DNA of 64,000 nucleotides, from the NCBI GenBank assembly GCA_027485165.1, contig JAIXRN010000097.1:1-64000 (forward strand), written 5' to 3'. A program made the translations under genes and the position numbers. The notes under the pieces were generated by a model. It had not been told where the DNA came from and did no database searches. It saw nothing but the letters and a program-made list of their open reading frames with translations. The stretch comes from Rubrivivax sp. Lineage in GTDB: Bacteria > Pseudomonadota > Gammaproteobacteria > Burkholderiales > Burkholderiaceae_C. Shown here in pieces: positions 16,855 to 25,041 of this stretch (its first letter is position 1; every line of letters begins with the position of its first letter).

Positions 16855-18899
16855 CAGCAGATGCCATGGCACCGCCCGCGGCTGACCTGCCACCGCCTGC
16901 ACTGCCCCATTTCCACCGGCTGTTCTGGGTCGCCGGTGGCCTGCTGGCCCTGGTCGCGGTGCTGCTGGGCATCGACCGCCTGGCGCTGCGGCACCTGAAC
17001 GTCGACGCTGAGCGCTCGGCCATCGAACTGGCCGACCACCTGCTGCGCGCCGCGCCTGAAGTGGTGCCGGCCATGGCAGGCGGCCAGCCCATCAAGCTGT
17101 CAGCCCAGGCGCATGGCGCCCTGGGGGCGCTGCAGGGCATCGCCGGCCTGTTCCACTTCCAGGCTTACGACGTCCGCGGCCAGGCGCTGCTGCTGCCCGA
17201 CACCGTGGCCGCAGGCCCGGCGACCCTGCCGTGGGGCGCGCTGACGGGGGCGATCACCGAACACGACACGCATGCCGACACCCCCACGCCGGCCGCTGCG
17301 CTGTCGGGTGTGCCGCAGCTGGCGCTGAAGCACGGCAACGGCCTGACCCTGCCCCTGGTCTACAGCGTGGCCTACGTGCCAGTGCAGCGCGGCGACCAGG
17401 TGGTGGGCGTCGTCAGCGTCTATCTGGACCAAACCGAGCGTGCCGACCTGACGGCGGCATCGTTCCGCGGTGCCGCCCTGCTGGCCAGCGGCGCGCTGAT
17501 GGCCAGCTTTGCGCTGGGCGCCACGCTGTGGCGCCGGCGTCTGCTGGCCGAACGTGCCAACGTCGAAAAGCTGAACTACCTGGCCGAGCACGACAGCCTG
17601 ACCGGCACCCTGAACCTGGCCAGCTTCCGCCGCCGCGCACAGGCGGCCTGCGACCAGCCTGGCGGCGCGCCCGACACCCCGGCTGCGGGCGAAGCCGATG
17701 GCCTGGCGCTGCTGGTGGTGGACGTCGACCACTTCAAGGACGTGAACGACCACCACGGCCAGGCCGTGGGCGACCGCCTGCTGGCCCAGGTGGCCGACCG
17801 GCTGCGCAGCGTGCTGCGCGGCAGCGACTGCCTGGGCCGTCTGGGTGGCGACCGCTTTGCCGTACTGCAGACCGGCGTGGCCGGCAGCGAAGACGTGAAG
17901 GCCTTGACCGAACGCATCCTGCGCGCGCTGGCCCAGCCCTACGCGCTGGGCGACGTCACGGTGCAGGTGACGGCCAGCCTGGGCGCAGCCATCCACGGCG
18001 TCGACGGCCTGGACGCCGAAAACCTGAGCCAGCATGCCGAAGTCGCCCTGTTGCGCGCGCGCGCCGCCGGCCGCGGCACCTACAGCTTCTACGACCCGGC
18101 GCTGGACGCAGCCCTGCAGCGCCGGCGCCAGCTGGCCCTGGACCTGGCTCAGGCCCTGGCCGAAGGCGGCCTGCAGCTGCATTACCAGCCGCTGTTTGCC
18201 AGCGGCAGCGGCGCGCTGCTGGGCTACGAAGCCCTGGCGCGCTGGCAACACCCGCTGCACGGCCCCATCAGCCCCGGCGAATTCATCCCGCTGGCCGAGG
18301 AATGCGGGCTCATCTGCGCCCTGGGCCAGTGGGTGCTGAACAGCGCCTGCCGCCAGGCGGCCGGCTGGCCGGGCAGCCTGTCGGTGGCAGTGAACCTGTC
18401 GGCGGCCCAGTTCAGCGACGGGCCCGGTCTGGTGCAGGAAGTGCGGCAGGCCATGCAGGCCGCGCGGCTGCCGGCGCAACGGCTGGAACTGGAGATCACG
18501 GAATCGCTGTTGATGAGCGACACCGACCAGGTGCTGGGCACACTGCGCGAACTGAAGGCGCTCGGGGTGAAGATCGGCATGGACGACTTCGGCACCGGCT
18601 TCTCCAGCCTGGCCTACCTGTGGCGCTTCCCCTTCGACAAACTGAAGATCGACCGCGCCTTCACCCAGGGCCTGGAACGCGACGCCAAGGCCGAACTGAT
18701 CGTGCAGTCCATCGTCTCCCTGGCCCACGCCCTGGGTATGCGCGTGAACGCCGAAGGCGTGGAAACCGAAGCCCAGCGCCGGGCACTGCAGCGGCATGGT
18801 TGCGACGAACTGCAAGGCTTCCTGCTGGGCCGCCCGCAACCCACAGGCAAGCTGGCGCACGAAGCTTCCGCGCAGACCTATCCAGAGGCCGTGACTTAA
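16848..18899 (+). CDS. Membrane c-di-GMP phosphodiesterase (degenerate GGDEF + EAL)
   Basis: 683 residues. Two membrane helices (about 24-44 and 204-226) bracket a periplasmic sensor region. A GGDEF-family domain follows (about 240-410) in which the signature reads GGDRF (residues 333-337), so cyclase activity is doubtful. The EAL domain (about 430-670) keeps all residues normally needed: EAL (461-463), VNLSAAQF, LEITES, DDFGTG, KIDR, EGVET and QGFLLG. It should therefore degrade c-di-GMP, the GGDRF domain being regulatory. The start overlaps the end of the prepilin gene by 7 bases (alternative ATG at 16866). It ends at a double hairpin shared with convergent fliE. Confidence 0.88.
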   Translation: MLTADAMAPPAADLPPPALPHFHRLFWVAGGLLALVAVLLGIDRLALRHLNVDAERSAIELADHLLRAAPEVVPAMAGGQPIKLSAQAHGALGALQGIAGLFHFQAYDVRGQALLLPDTVAAGPATLPWGALTGAITEHDTHADTPTPAAALSGVPQLALKHGNGLTLPLVYSVAYVPVQRGDQVVGVVSVYLDQTERADLTAASFRGAALLASGALMASFALGATLWRRRLLAERANVEKLNYLAEHDSLTGTLNLASFRRRAQAACDQPGGAPDTPAAGEADGLALLVVDVDHFKDVNDHHGQAVGDRLLAQVADRLRSVLRGSDCLGRLGGDRFAVLQTGVAGSEDVKALTERILRALAQPYALGDVTVQVTASLGAAIHGVDGLDAENLSQHAEVALLRARAAGRGTYSFYDPALDAALQRRRQLALDLAQALAEGGLQLHYQPLFASGSGALLGYEALARWQHPLHGPISPGEFIPLAEECGLICALGQWVLNSACRQAAGWPGSLSVAVNLSAAQFSDGPGLVQEVRQAMQAARLPAQRLELEITESLLMSDTDQVLGTLRELKALGVKIGMDDFGTGFSSLAYLWRFPFDKLKIDRAFTQGLERDAKAELIVQSIVSLAHALGMRVNAEGVETEAQRRALQRHGCDELQGFLLGRPQPTGKLAHEASAQTYPEAVT

Positions 18900-18900
18900 C

Positions 18901-19020
18901 CAAGGACAGGCGCGGAACCGGCTTTGCCGGGCCGCTGCCTGAGCCCGCGGCGAGGACGCCGCGGGCCTTCGCAGGCGAAGAACAGTCCGCAGGGACTGTT
19001 CTTCGTCCAGCTCAGCCCCC
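18901..19020. repeat. Intergenic C/G-rich palindromic repeat copy
   Basis: Contains GCCCCCTCGGGG (complement CCCCGAGGGGGC) and CCGGGCCGC, sequence blocks also found, in the opposite orientation, at 27350-27430 and inside dnaE2 at 43205-43288. The copy is diverged and its ends are not defined. Confidence 0.45.
18943..19004. terminator. Two strong hairpins between convergent genes
   Basis: A 10-bp stem GCCCGCGGCG/CGCCGCGGGC (18943-18952, 18957-18966) is followed by a 12-13 bp perfect stem GAAGAACAGTCC/GGACTGTTCTTC (18977-18988, 18993-19004). The second has A-rich and T-rich ends on the two strands, so it can act for both the EAL gene (+) and fliE (-). The surrounding 18901-19020 also carries the C-rich repeat core described elsewhere. 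Confidence 0.6.
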
Positions 19021-19033
19021 TCGGGGAGTGCTC

Positions 19034-19363
19034 CTAGACTTGCATGTTCATGATCTCGCTGTAAGCCTGCGCCAGCCGGTTGCGCACCTGCAGCGTGGCC
19101 TGGAAGCCGATCTGCGCCTTGGTCATGGCCAGCATCGTCTGTTCGACGCTGACGTTCGGGTTGCCCAGCTGCAGTTCCTTCTGCAGCGCACCGGCTTCGT
19201 TCTGCGCCTGGCTCACCGATTTCAAGGCATCGGCCATCGCCGCCTGAAAGCCACCGGGCGCGGTCGGCTGGGCTGCCGGCTGGCCGTCCAGCCGCAGGCC
19301 GGCGCGCGCCAGCGCCTGGTTGAAGTCGAACGGGGCCAGCTTCAAGCCGGAGAGTGGGTCCAT
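19034..19363 (-). CDS. fliE: Flagellar hook-basal body complex protein FliE
   Basis: Small proximal-rod/MS-ring adaptor, 109 residues, exported early. The C-terminal half is diagnostic: GNPNVSVEQTMLAMTKAQIGFQATLQVRNRLAQAYSEIMNMQV-type sequence, ending at MQV. Oriented away from fliF, with the two start codons 163 bases apart; that gap shows no sigma-54 or sigma-28 motif that I can support. The gene ends at the double hairpin at 18943-19004. Confidence 0.95.
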   Translation of the reverse strand: MDPLSGLKLAPFDFNQALARAGLRLDGQPAAQPTAPGGFQAAMADALKSVSQAQNEAGALQKELQLGNPNVSVEQTMLAMTKAQIGFQATLQVRNRLAQAYSEIMNMQV

Positions 19364-19526
19364 GGTGCCTCCAAGCTTCGCACTCTAGGCGGCGGCCAGC
19401 ACCTCGATGGTGCGAACAGCGCAGCCAAGGGCTGGCTTCTCGCGCCACCGTTCACGCCAGCAGGACTCAAGAATGGGCGTATCGCGGCTGCACCCTGGCC
19501 GCCAAGTTCCCGCCGTCACCGCCCCC

Positions 19527-21260
19527 ATGGACAACGCAGTCGTATCGGCCGCCTCCCCCGCCCTCGCCCCGCTGACCCCGGGCAACCCGCTGGTTCCCGC
19601 CCCTACGGGCCTGGCTTTGCGCTGGCAGGCCTTGCCCGCCCGCACCCAGCTGATGGCCCTGCTGGGCGCAGCAGCCCTGGTGGCCGTGCTGGTGCTGCTG
19701 GGCCTGAGCAGCCGCGACAGCGACTACCGCGTGCTGTTTCCAGGCCTCGGCGAAAAAGACGGCGGCCAGGTCGTCGACCGGCTGGTGCAGATGAACGTGC
19801 CCTACCGCATCGCCGACGGTGGCAGCAGCATCCTGGTGCCTGCTGGCCGCGTGGCCGAACTGCGCATGAAGATGGCCGCCGCCGGGCTGCCCAGTGCCGG
19901 CTACAGCAGCAACGGCAGCGCCAGCGGCCCAGGCTATGAACTGCTGGACAACAACAGTTTTGGCCAGACCCAGGGCGCCGAACGCATGAAGTTCCAGCGC
20001 GCCAAGGAAGGCGAGCTGGTGCGTTCGATCCAGTCGCTGGAATCGGTGAAGAGCGCCCGCGTGCACCTGGCCCTGCCGAACCAGAACGGCTTCTTCCGCG
20101 AACAGCAGAAGCCTTCGGCTTCCGTCATCCTCAGCCTGCACCCGGGCCGCGCACTGGACCGCGGGCAGATTGCCGGCATCGTGAGCCTGGTGTCGTCCAG
20201 CGTGCCCGAAATGACCCCCAAGGCGGTGAGCGTGATCGACAGCAGCGGCACCCTGCTGTCGGGCGCGAAGGAAGACGACCAGGCCGGCGAGCTGAGTTCG
20301 CAGCAGCTGCAGTACCGCCGCGACATCGAAGCCCAGCATCTGAAGCGCGTGCTGGCCCTGCTGGAACCCGTGGTGGGGCGCGACAACGTGCGCGCCACCG
20401 TCACCGCCGAAGTGGACTTCGCCCGCGTCGAACAGACGGCCGAGGCTTACCGCCCCAACCAGGGCCCCGACGCCCCGGTGGCCGTGCGCGAACAGCGCTC
20501 TGAAGAGAGCAGCGGCCCGGGCAACGCCCCGGCCGCCGGCGTGCCCGGCGCTGCCACCAACCAGCCGCAGGCCCCGGCCAGCGCCCCCATCAACGGCCCG
20601 GCGCAGGCGCTGCAGACCGCTGGCGGCGGCGCGGCAGGGGGCGCCACCCGACGCGAAGCCGCCACGCGCTACGAAGTCGACCGCACCGTGACCGTGACGC
20701 GCAACGCCGTGGGCAACGTCAAGCGCCTGAACGCTGCCGTGGTGGTGAACCACCGCACCAGCACCGACGCCAAGGGCAAGACCAGCACCGTGCCCTTGAC
20801 CGAAAAGGAAATCGAACAGCTCACGGCCCTGGTGCAGCAGGGCATCGGCTTCAATGCCGAACGCGGCGACGCCGTGCGCGTCATCAACGCCCCCTTCCGC
20901 ACCGAAGCGCCGCCGCCCGAGGAAAGCACGCCGCTGTGGCAGCAACCCTGGCTGCTGGACCTGTTGAAGACTGCCACCGCCCCGCTGGCCCTGGCCGCGG
21001 TGGCCCTGGTGATCGTGTTCAGCCTCATCCGCCCGGCCGTGCAGCAGATGCTGGCCCCGCCCCCACCGCCGCCACCCGGCAGTGAAGTGAACACCGTGGT
21101 GGACGACGGCGCCGCTCTGCCCGGCCTGGAAGCCCGCGCCCCGCCGCAGCTGGCCGCGCCCGCCAACAACGACAAGCTGGAAGCCGCGCGCGCCATGGCC
21201 AAGCAGAACCCTGCCGCGGTGGCGAACATCGTGCGCGGCTGGGTTTCCGGGGAAGCCTGA
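19527..21260 (+). CDS. fliF: Flagellar MS-ring protein FliF
   Basis: 577-residue inner-membrane protein forming the MS-ring. A first membrane helix (about 41-61, LMALLGAAALVAVLVLLGL) is followed by the YscJ/FliF fold (YRVLFPGLGEKDGGQVVDRL, SVKSARVHLALP), a Pro/Ala-rich linker (about 325-385) and a second membrane helix near residue 490 (TAPLALAAVALVIVFSLIRP). The C-terminal FliG-binding tail ends at VANIVRGWVSGEA. The ATG at 19527 gives the usual cytoplasmic N-tail; longer frames upstream lack support. It is the first gene of fliFGHIJK; fliG starts 2 bases after its stop. Confidence 0.96.
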   Translation: MDNAVVSAASPALAPLTPGNPLVPAPTGLALRWQALPARTQLMALLGAAALVAVLVLLGLSSRDSDYRVLFPGLGEKDGGQVVDRLVQMNVPYRIADGGSSILVPAGRVAELRMKMAAAGLPSAGYSSNGSASGPGYELLDNNSFGQTQGAERMKFQRAKEGELVRSIQSLESVKSARVHLALPNQNGFFREQQKPSASVILSLHPGRALDRGQIAGIVSLVSSSVPEMTPKAVSVIDSSGTLLSGAKEDDQAGELSSQQLQYRRDIEAQHLKRVLALLEPVVGRDNVRATVTAEVDFARVEQTAEAYRPNQGPDAPVAVREQRSEESSGPGNAPAAGVPGAATNQPQAPASAPINGPAQALQTAGGGAAGGATRREAATRYEVDRTVTVTRNAVGNVKRLNAAVVVNHRTSTDAKGKTSTVPLTEKEIEQLTALVQQGIGFNAERGDAVRVINAPFRTEAPPPEESTPLWQQPWLLDLLKTATAPLALAAVALVIVFSLIRPAVQQMLAPPPPPPPGSEVNTVVDDGAALPGLEARAPPQLAAPANNDKLEAARAMAKQNPAAVANIVRGWVSGEA

Positions 21261-21262
21261 CC

Positions 21263-22270
21263 ATGGCCGGCAGCATGGACGAAAAGGGCCTGGAAAGCGC
21301 AGCCATCCTGCTGATGAGCCTGGGCGAGGAAGAAGCCGCCGAGGTCTTCAAGCACCTGGCGCCCAAGGAAGTGCAGCGCCTGGGCGAGACCATCGCGCGC
21401 ATGAAGGCCGTCACGCGCGAACGCGTGGAAGAGGTGCTGGACGACTTCGAGAAGGTGGCCGCCAGCGAACACATGCTGGTGGCCGACAGCAACGAATACG
21501 TCAAGAGCGTGCTGCGCAAGGCCCTGGGCGACGAGAAGGCGGGCCTGCTGATCGACCGCATCCTGCAGGGCAGCGACGTCACCGGCATCGAAAGCCTGAA
21601 GTGGATGGACCCCACGTCGGTGGCCGAACTGCTGCGCAACGAACACCCGCAGATCGCCGCAGCCATCCTGGTGCACCTGGAATTCGACCAGGCGTCCGAC
21701 GTGCTGAAGCTGTTCACCGAACGCCAGCGCAACGAGGTGATGGTGCGCATTGCCACGCTGGACGGCATCCAGCCGATGGCGCTGCGCGACCTGAACGAGG
21801 TGATGAGCAAGGTGCTGGCCGGCGGCGACCGCAGCCGCAAGAGCAGCCTGGGCGGCGTGAAGACGGCAGCCGAGATCCTGAACATGCTGGGTTCGGCCGT
21901 GGAAACCAGCGTGCTGGACTTCGTGCGCGAAGCCGACAGCGACCTGGCGCAAAAGATCATGGACAACATGTTCACCTTCGACGACGTCGAGAAGATCGAC
22001 GACAAGGGCATCCAGGCCCTGATGAAGGAAGTGCAGAGCGAATCGTTGGTGCTGGCGCTGAAGGGCTCCACGCCCGAGCTGAAGGAAAAGATCTTCCGCA
22101 ACATGAGCAGCCGTGCAGCCGAGACGCTGAAGGAAGACCTGGACTCGCGCGGCCCGGTACGGCTGTCGGAAGTGGAAGCCGAACAGAAGGAAATCCTGAA
22201 GATCGTGCGCCGCCTGGTCGATGAAGGACAGATCGTGTTGGCTGGAGGCGGTGATGAGCAATTCGTCTAA
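21263..22270 (+). CDS. fliG: Flagellar motor switch protein FliG
   Basis: Rotor protein of 335 residues that couples stator torque to the C-ring. The N-terminal domain (KGLESAAILLMSLGEEEAAEVFKHL) binds FliF. The middle domain carries the EHPQ motif (LRNEHPQIAAAILVHL) for FliM. The C-terminal torque helix has the charged residues KEKIFRNMSSRAAETLKEDLDSRGPVR. Length and motifs are normal. It overlaps fliH by 17 bases. Confidence 0.98.
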   Translation: MAGSMDEKGLESAAILLMSLGEEEAAEVFKHLAPKEVQRLGETIARMKAVTRERVEEVLDDFEKVAASEHMLVADSNEYVKSVLRKALGDEKAGLLIDRILQGSDVTGIESLKWMDPTSVAELLRNEHPQIAAAILVHLEFDQASDVLKLFTERQRNEVMVRIATLDGIQPMALRDLNEVMSKVLAGGDRSRKSSLGGVKTAAEILNMLGSAVETSVLDFVREADSDLAQKIMDNMFTFDDVEKIDDKGIQALMKEVQSESLVLALKGSTPELKEKIFRNMSSRAAETLKEDLDSRGPVRLSEVEAEQKEILKIVRRLVDEGQIVLAGGGDEQFV

Positions 22271-23036
22271 GGGCTTTAAGAACATCCCGCCGCCGCCCGG
22301 CAGCAAGGCCGGCACGCCGCTGTCGCGCTTCATCCCGCGCGAAGAGCTGGGCGACTTCGCCAGCTGGAAGCCCGGCGCCATTGGCGACCGCCGGCAGGAA
22401 CAGCGCAGCGCCCACCCGTCAGGCGGCCAGGCGGGTGCGCCGGAACAGCCCGCGCAGGTGACGGAAGAAGAATGGCGCGCTCGGCTGGCCACAGCACGCC
22501 AGCAGGGCTACCAGGACGGCTACCGCGACGGCACGGCTGCGCTGGAAGGCTTCAAGCTCAGCTTCACCAGCCAGGCCACGGCGCAAATCGGCGCGCTGCT
22601 GGACGGCTTCGACGCCCAGTTCGCGGCGCTGGACCGGCGCCTGGCGCAGTCCGTCAGCCAGGTGGCGGTGCAGCTGGCGCAGCAGGTGCTGCGCGCAGAA
22701 CTGCAGCAGAACCCCGCCGTGGTGGCGCGCGTGGCGGCCGAAGCCGTCAACGGCGTGATGCTCAGCGCGCGGCACATCAGCGTGCACGTGCACCCGTCCG
22801 ACCTGCCCCTGGTGGCCGAAGGCGCCGAGGAAGCGCTGCGTGCCCGGGGCGCCCGGCTGCTGCCCGACGCCGCGCTGGAACGCGGCGGCGTGCGCGTGGT
22901 GTCCGACGCCGGCAGCGTGGACGCCAGCCTGCCCGCACGCTGGGCCCAGGCCGCTGCCGCCCTGGGGGCGGACGTCCCCTGGCCGCAACCGGCGCCGAAG
23001 AACGACCGCGACGAGCCCGCGGAAACGCAGTTCTGA
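22254..23036 (+). CDS. fliH: Flagellar export regulator FliH
   Basis: 260-residue stator of the export ATPase complex, binding FliI and the C-ring. N-terminal Pro-rich tail, a central Gln/Ala helix with a GYQDGYRDG motif (GxxxG type) and a C-terminal V-ATPase-E-like part (VHVHPSDLPLVAEGAEEAL, GGVRVVSDAGSVDASLPARW). The ATG at 22254 follows GGAGG (22244-22248) inside the end of fliG. A longer frame starting 33 bases upstream is less likely. Confidence 0.93.
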   Translation: MSNSSKGFKNIPPPPGSKAGTPLSRFIPREELGDFASWKPGAIGDRRQEQRSAHPSGGQAGAPEQPAQVTEEEWRARLATARQQGYQDGYRDGTAALEGFKLSFTSQATAQIGALLDGFDAQFAALDRRLAQSVSQVAVQLAQQVLRAELQQNPAVVARVAAEAVNGVMLSARHISVHVHPSDLPLVAEGAEEALRARGARLLPDAALERGGVRVVSDAGSVDASLPARWAQAAAALGADVPWPQPAPKNDRDEPAETQF

Positions 23037-23099
23037 AGGCCCACCTGCCCGATCCCGCCACTGCCCGCCCCCCACTGCCGGACTGCCTTGACACGCCCG

Positions 23100-24551
23100 A
23101 TGCCCCAGACCCCTGCCGCCGCGCCCAAGCGCCCACTGGCCACGGCCGAACGCGTGGAACGCCGCGACCGCCACTGGCTGCGCTACCTGGCCGACCTGCA
23201 GGAACACGCCGCGCAGCCGCAAGCGCTGGCCACGGAAGGCGCGCTGCTGCGCGTCACCGGTCTGGTGCTGGAAGCCGCGGGCGTGCGCGTGCCGGTGGGC
23301 AGCGTCTGCGAAGTGCACAGCCCCGGCCAGCGCGCCGTGCTGGCCGAAGTGGTGGGCTTCAGCGGCGACCGCGCCTACCTGATGCCCACCGGCGAACTGC
23401 ACGGCCTGACCAGCGGTGCCCGCGTGCTGCCGCGCGAGGCGCCCAAGGTGCCGCCGCGCTTCGGCACCGACCGCCACCCCTGGCGCCGGCGCGAAGACCG
23501 CGGCCTGCACCTGCCCATGGGCAACGGGCTGCTGGGCCGCGTGGTCGACAGCCAGGGGCACCCGATCGACCGCCAGGGCGCACTCAGCGACGTGCAGCCT
23601 GAACCCATGGCCCGTCGCGCCATCAACGCCATGGACCGCGACCCGGTGCGCCAGCCGCTGGACACGGGCGTACGCGCCATCAACGCGTTGTTGACGGTGG
23701 GCCGCGGCCAGCGCATCGGCCTGTTTGCCGGCACCGGCGTGGGCAAGAGCGTGCTGCTGGGGATGATGGCGCGCTACACCGCGGCCGATGTCATCGTCGT
23801 CGGGCTGATCGGTGAACGCGGGCGCGAGGTGAAAGAATTCATCGAAGACATCCTGGGCCCGGCCGGCCGCCAGCGCAGCGTGGTGGTGGCCGCGCCGGCC
23901 GATGCCCCGCCCCTGATGCGGCTGCAAGGCGCCAGCTACGCCACCGCGATTGCCGAGCACTTCCGCGACAAAGGCCAGCACGTGCTGCTGCTGATGGACA
24001 GCCTGACGCGCTACGCCATGGCACAGCGCGAAATCGCCCTGGCCATCGGCGAGCCGCCGGCCACCAAGGGCTACCCGCCCAGCGTGTTTGCCAAGCTGCC
24101 CCAGCTGGTGGAACGCAGCGGCAACGGCCTGCACGGCGTGGGCAGCATCACCGCGTTCTACACCGTGCTGAGCGAAGGCGACGACCCGCAGGATCCGATC
24201 GCCGACGCCGCGCGCGGCATCCTGGACGGGCACATCGTGCTGAGCCGTGAACTGGCAGAAAGCGGCCACTTCCCGGCCATCGACGTGGAAAAGAGCGTTT
24301 CACGCGTGATGGGCGCCGTGGTGCCGCCCGACCAGGTGCTGGCCGCACGCCGGCTGCGCCAATGGCTGGCGAAGGTGAACCGGGCACGCGACCTCATCCA
24401 GCTGGGGGCCTACACCCCCGGCAGCGACGCCGACCTGGACACTGCCGTGCGCCAGCAGCCGCAGATCGAAGCCCTGCTGCAGCAGGACATGCACGACCGC
24501 GCCAGCCTGGACGCCAGCCGCGCCCAGTTGCGCCAGGTCACCGGCATGTGA
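23100..24551 (+). CDS. fliI: Flagellum-specific ATPase FliI
   Basis: 483-residue F1-beta-like ATPase of the type III export apparatus. Walker A is GLFAGTGVGKSVLL; the Walker B-type strand is HVLLLMDSLTRYAMAQREI; VVGLIGERGREVKEF and ERSGNGLHGVGSITAFYTVL are family hallmarks. An ATG at 23100 is preferred over an in-frame TTG at 23088. The C-terminus ends in helices that bind FliJ/FliH. fliJ starts 7 bases after the stop. Confidence 0.97.
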   Translation: MPQTPAAAPKRPLATAERVERRDRHWLRYLADLQEHAAQPQALATEGALLRVTGLVLEAAGVRVPVGSVCEVHSPGQRAVLAEVVGFSGDRAYLMPTGELHGLTSGARVLPREAPKVPPRFGTDRHPWRRREDRGLHLPMGNGLLGRVVDSQGHPIDRQGALSDVQPEPMARRAINAMDRDPVRQPLDTGVRAINALLTVGRGQRIGLFAGTGVGKSVLLGMMARYTAADVIVVGLIGERGREVKEFIEDILGPAGRQRSVVVAAPADAPPLMRLQGASYATAIAEHFRDKGQHVLLLMDSLTRYAMAQREIALAIGEPPATKGYPPSVFAKLPQLVERSGNGLHGVGSITAFYTVLSEGDDPQDPIADAARGILDGHIVLSRELAESGHFPAIDVEKSVSRVMGAVVPPDQVLAARRLRQWLAKVNRARDLIQLGAYTPGSDADLDTAVRQQPQIEALLQQDMHDRASLDASRAQLRQVTGM

Positions 24552-24558
24552 GCGCGCG

Positions 24559-25041
24559 ATGACCGCACACGCCCACGCCGCCCTGGCCACGCTGCTGGCG
24601 CAGGCCGAACGCGAACGCGACGCCGCCATGGCGGCACTGGCCCAGGCCGACCGGCATGCCCAGCGCCTGCAGCTTCAGGCCGAGCAGCTGCACCAGTACC
24701 GCAGCGAACTGCGCCAGCGCCAGCCCGGCAGCCAGGGCCAGGCCACAGGCATCGACCGCCTGCAGGTGCACCAGGGCTTCACAGGACGGCTGGAAGACGC
24801 GATCGACCAGCAGCAGGCCCAGCGCCTGGCGGCCATCGCCCAGGCAGACCGCCAGCGCCAGGCCCTGCTGGCGCTGGAACTGCGCGTGGCCTCGGTGCGC
24901 AAGCTGCTGGGCCGCCGCGCCGAACAGCAGCGCCTGGTGCAACAGCAACGCGACCAGCGCCAGACCGACGACAACGCCCAGCGCCAGCACTGCCACGGCG
25001 GCCAAGACTTCGCCCTGCCCCACGCCAAGGACACACCATGA
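24559..25041 (+). CDS. fliJ: Flagellar export protein FliJ
   Basis: 160 residues, almost wholly alpha-helical coiled coil rich in Gln, Arg and Ala. FliJ is the gamma-like stalk inside the FliI hexamer. Sequence alone is weakly conserved (QYRSELRQRQPGSQGQ, VHQGFTGRLEDAIDQQ), but length, coiled coil and place between fliI and fliK make the call. Its stop overlaps the fliK start by 4 bases. Confidence 0.88.
   Translation: MTAHAHAALATLLAQAERERDAAMAALAQADRHAQRLQLQAEQLHQYRSELRQRQPGSQGQATGIDRLQVHQGFTGRLEDAIDQQQAQRLAAIAQADRQRQALLALELRVASVRKLLGRRAEQQRLVQQQRDQRQTDDNAQRQHCHGGQDFALPHAKDTP

Noticed and set aside
17100-19448. 782-residue minus-strand open frame
   Set aside because: Antisense to the EAL gene and shadow of fliE in another frame.
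19364-19526. Sigma-54 promoter between fliE and fliF
   Set aside because: No GG-N10-GC element with adequate flanks was found on either strand.
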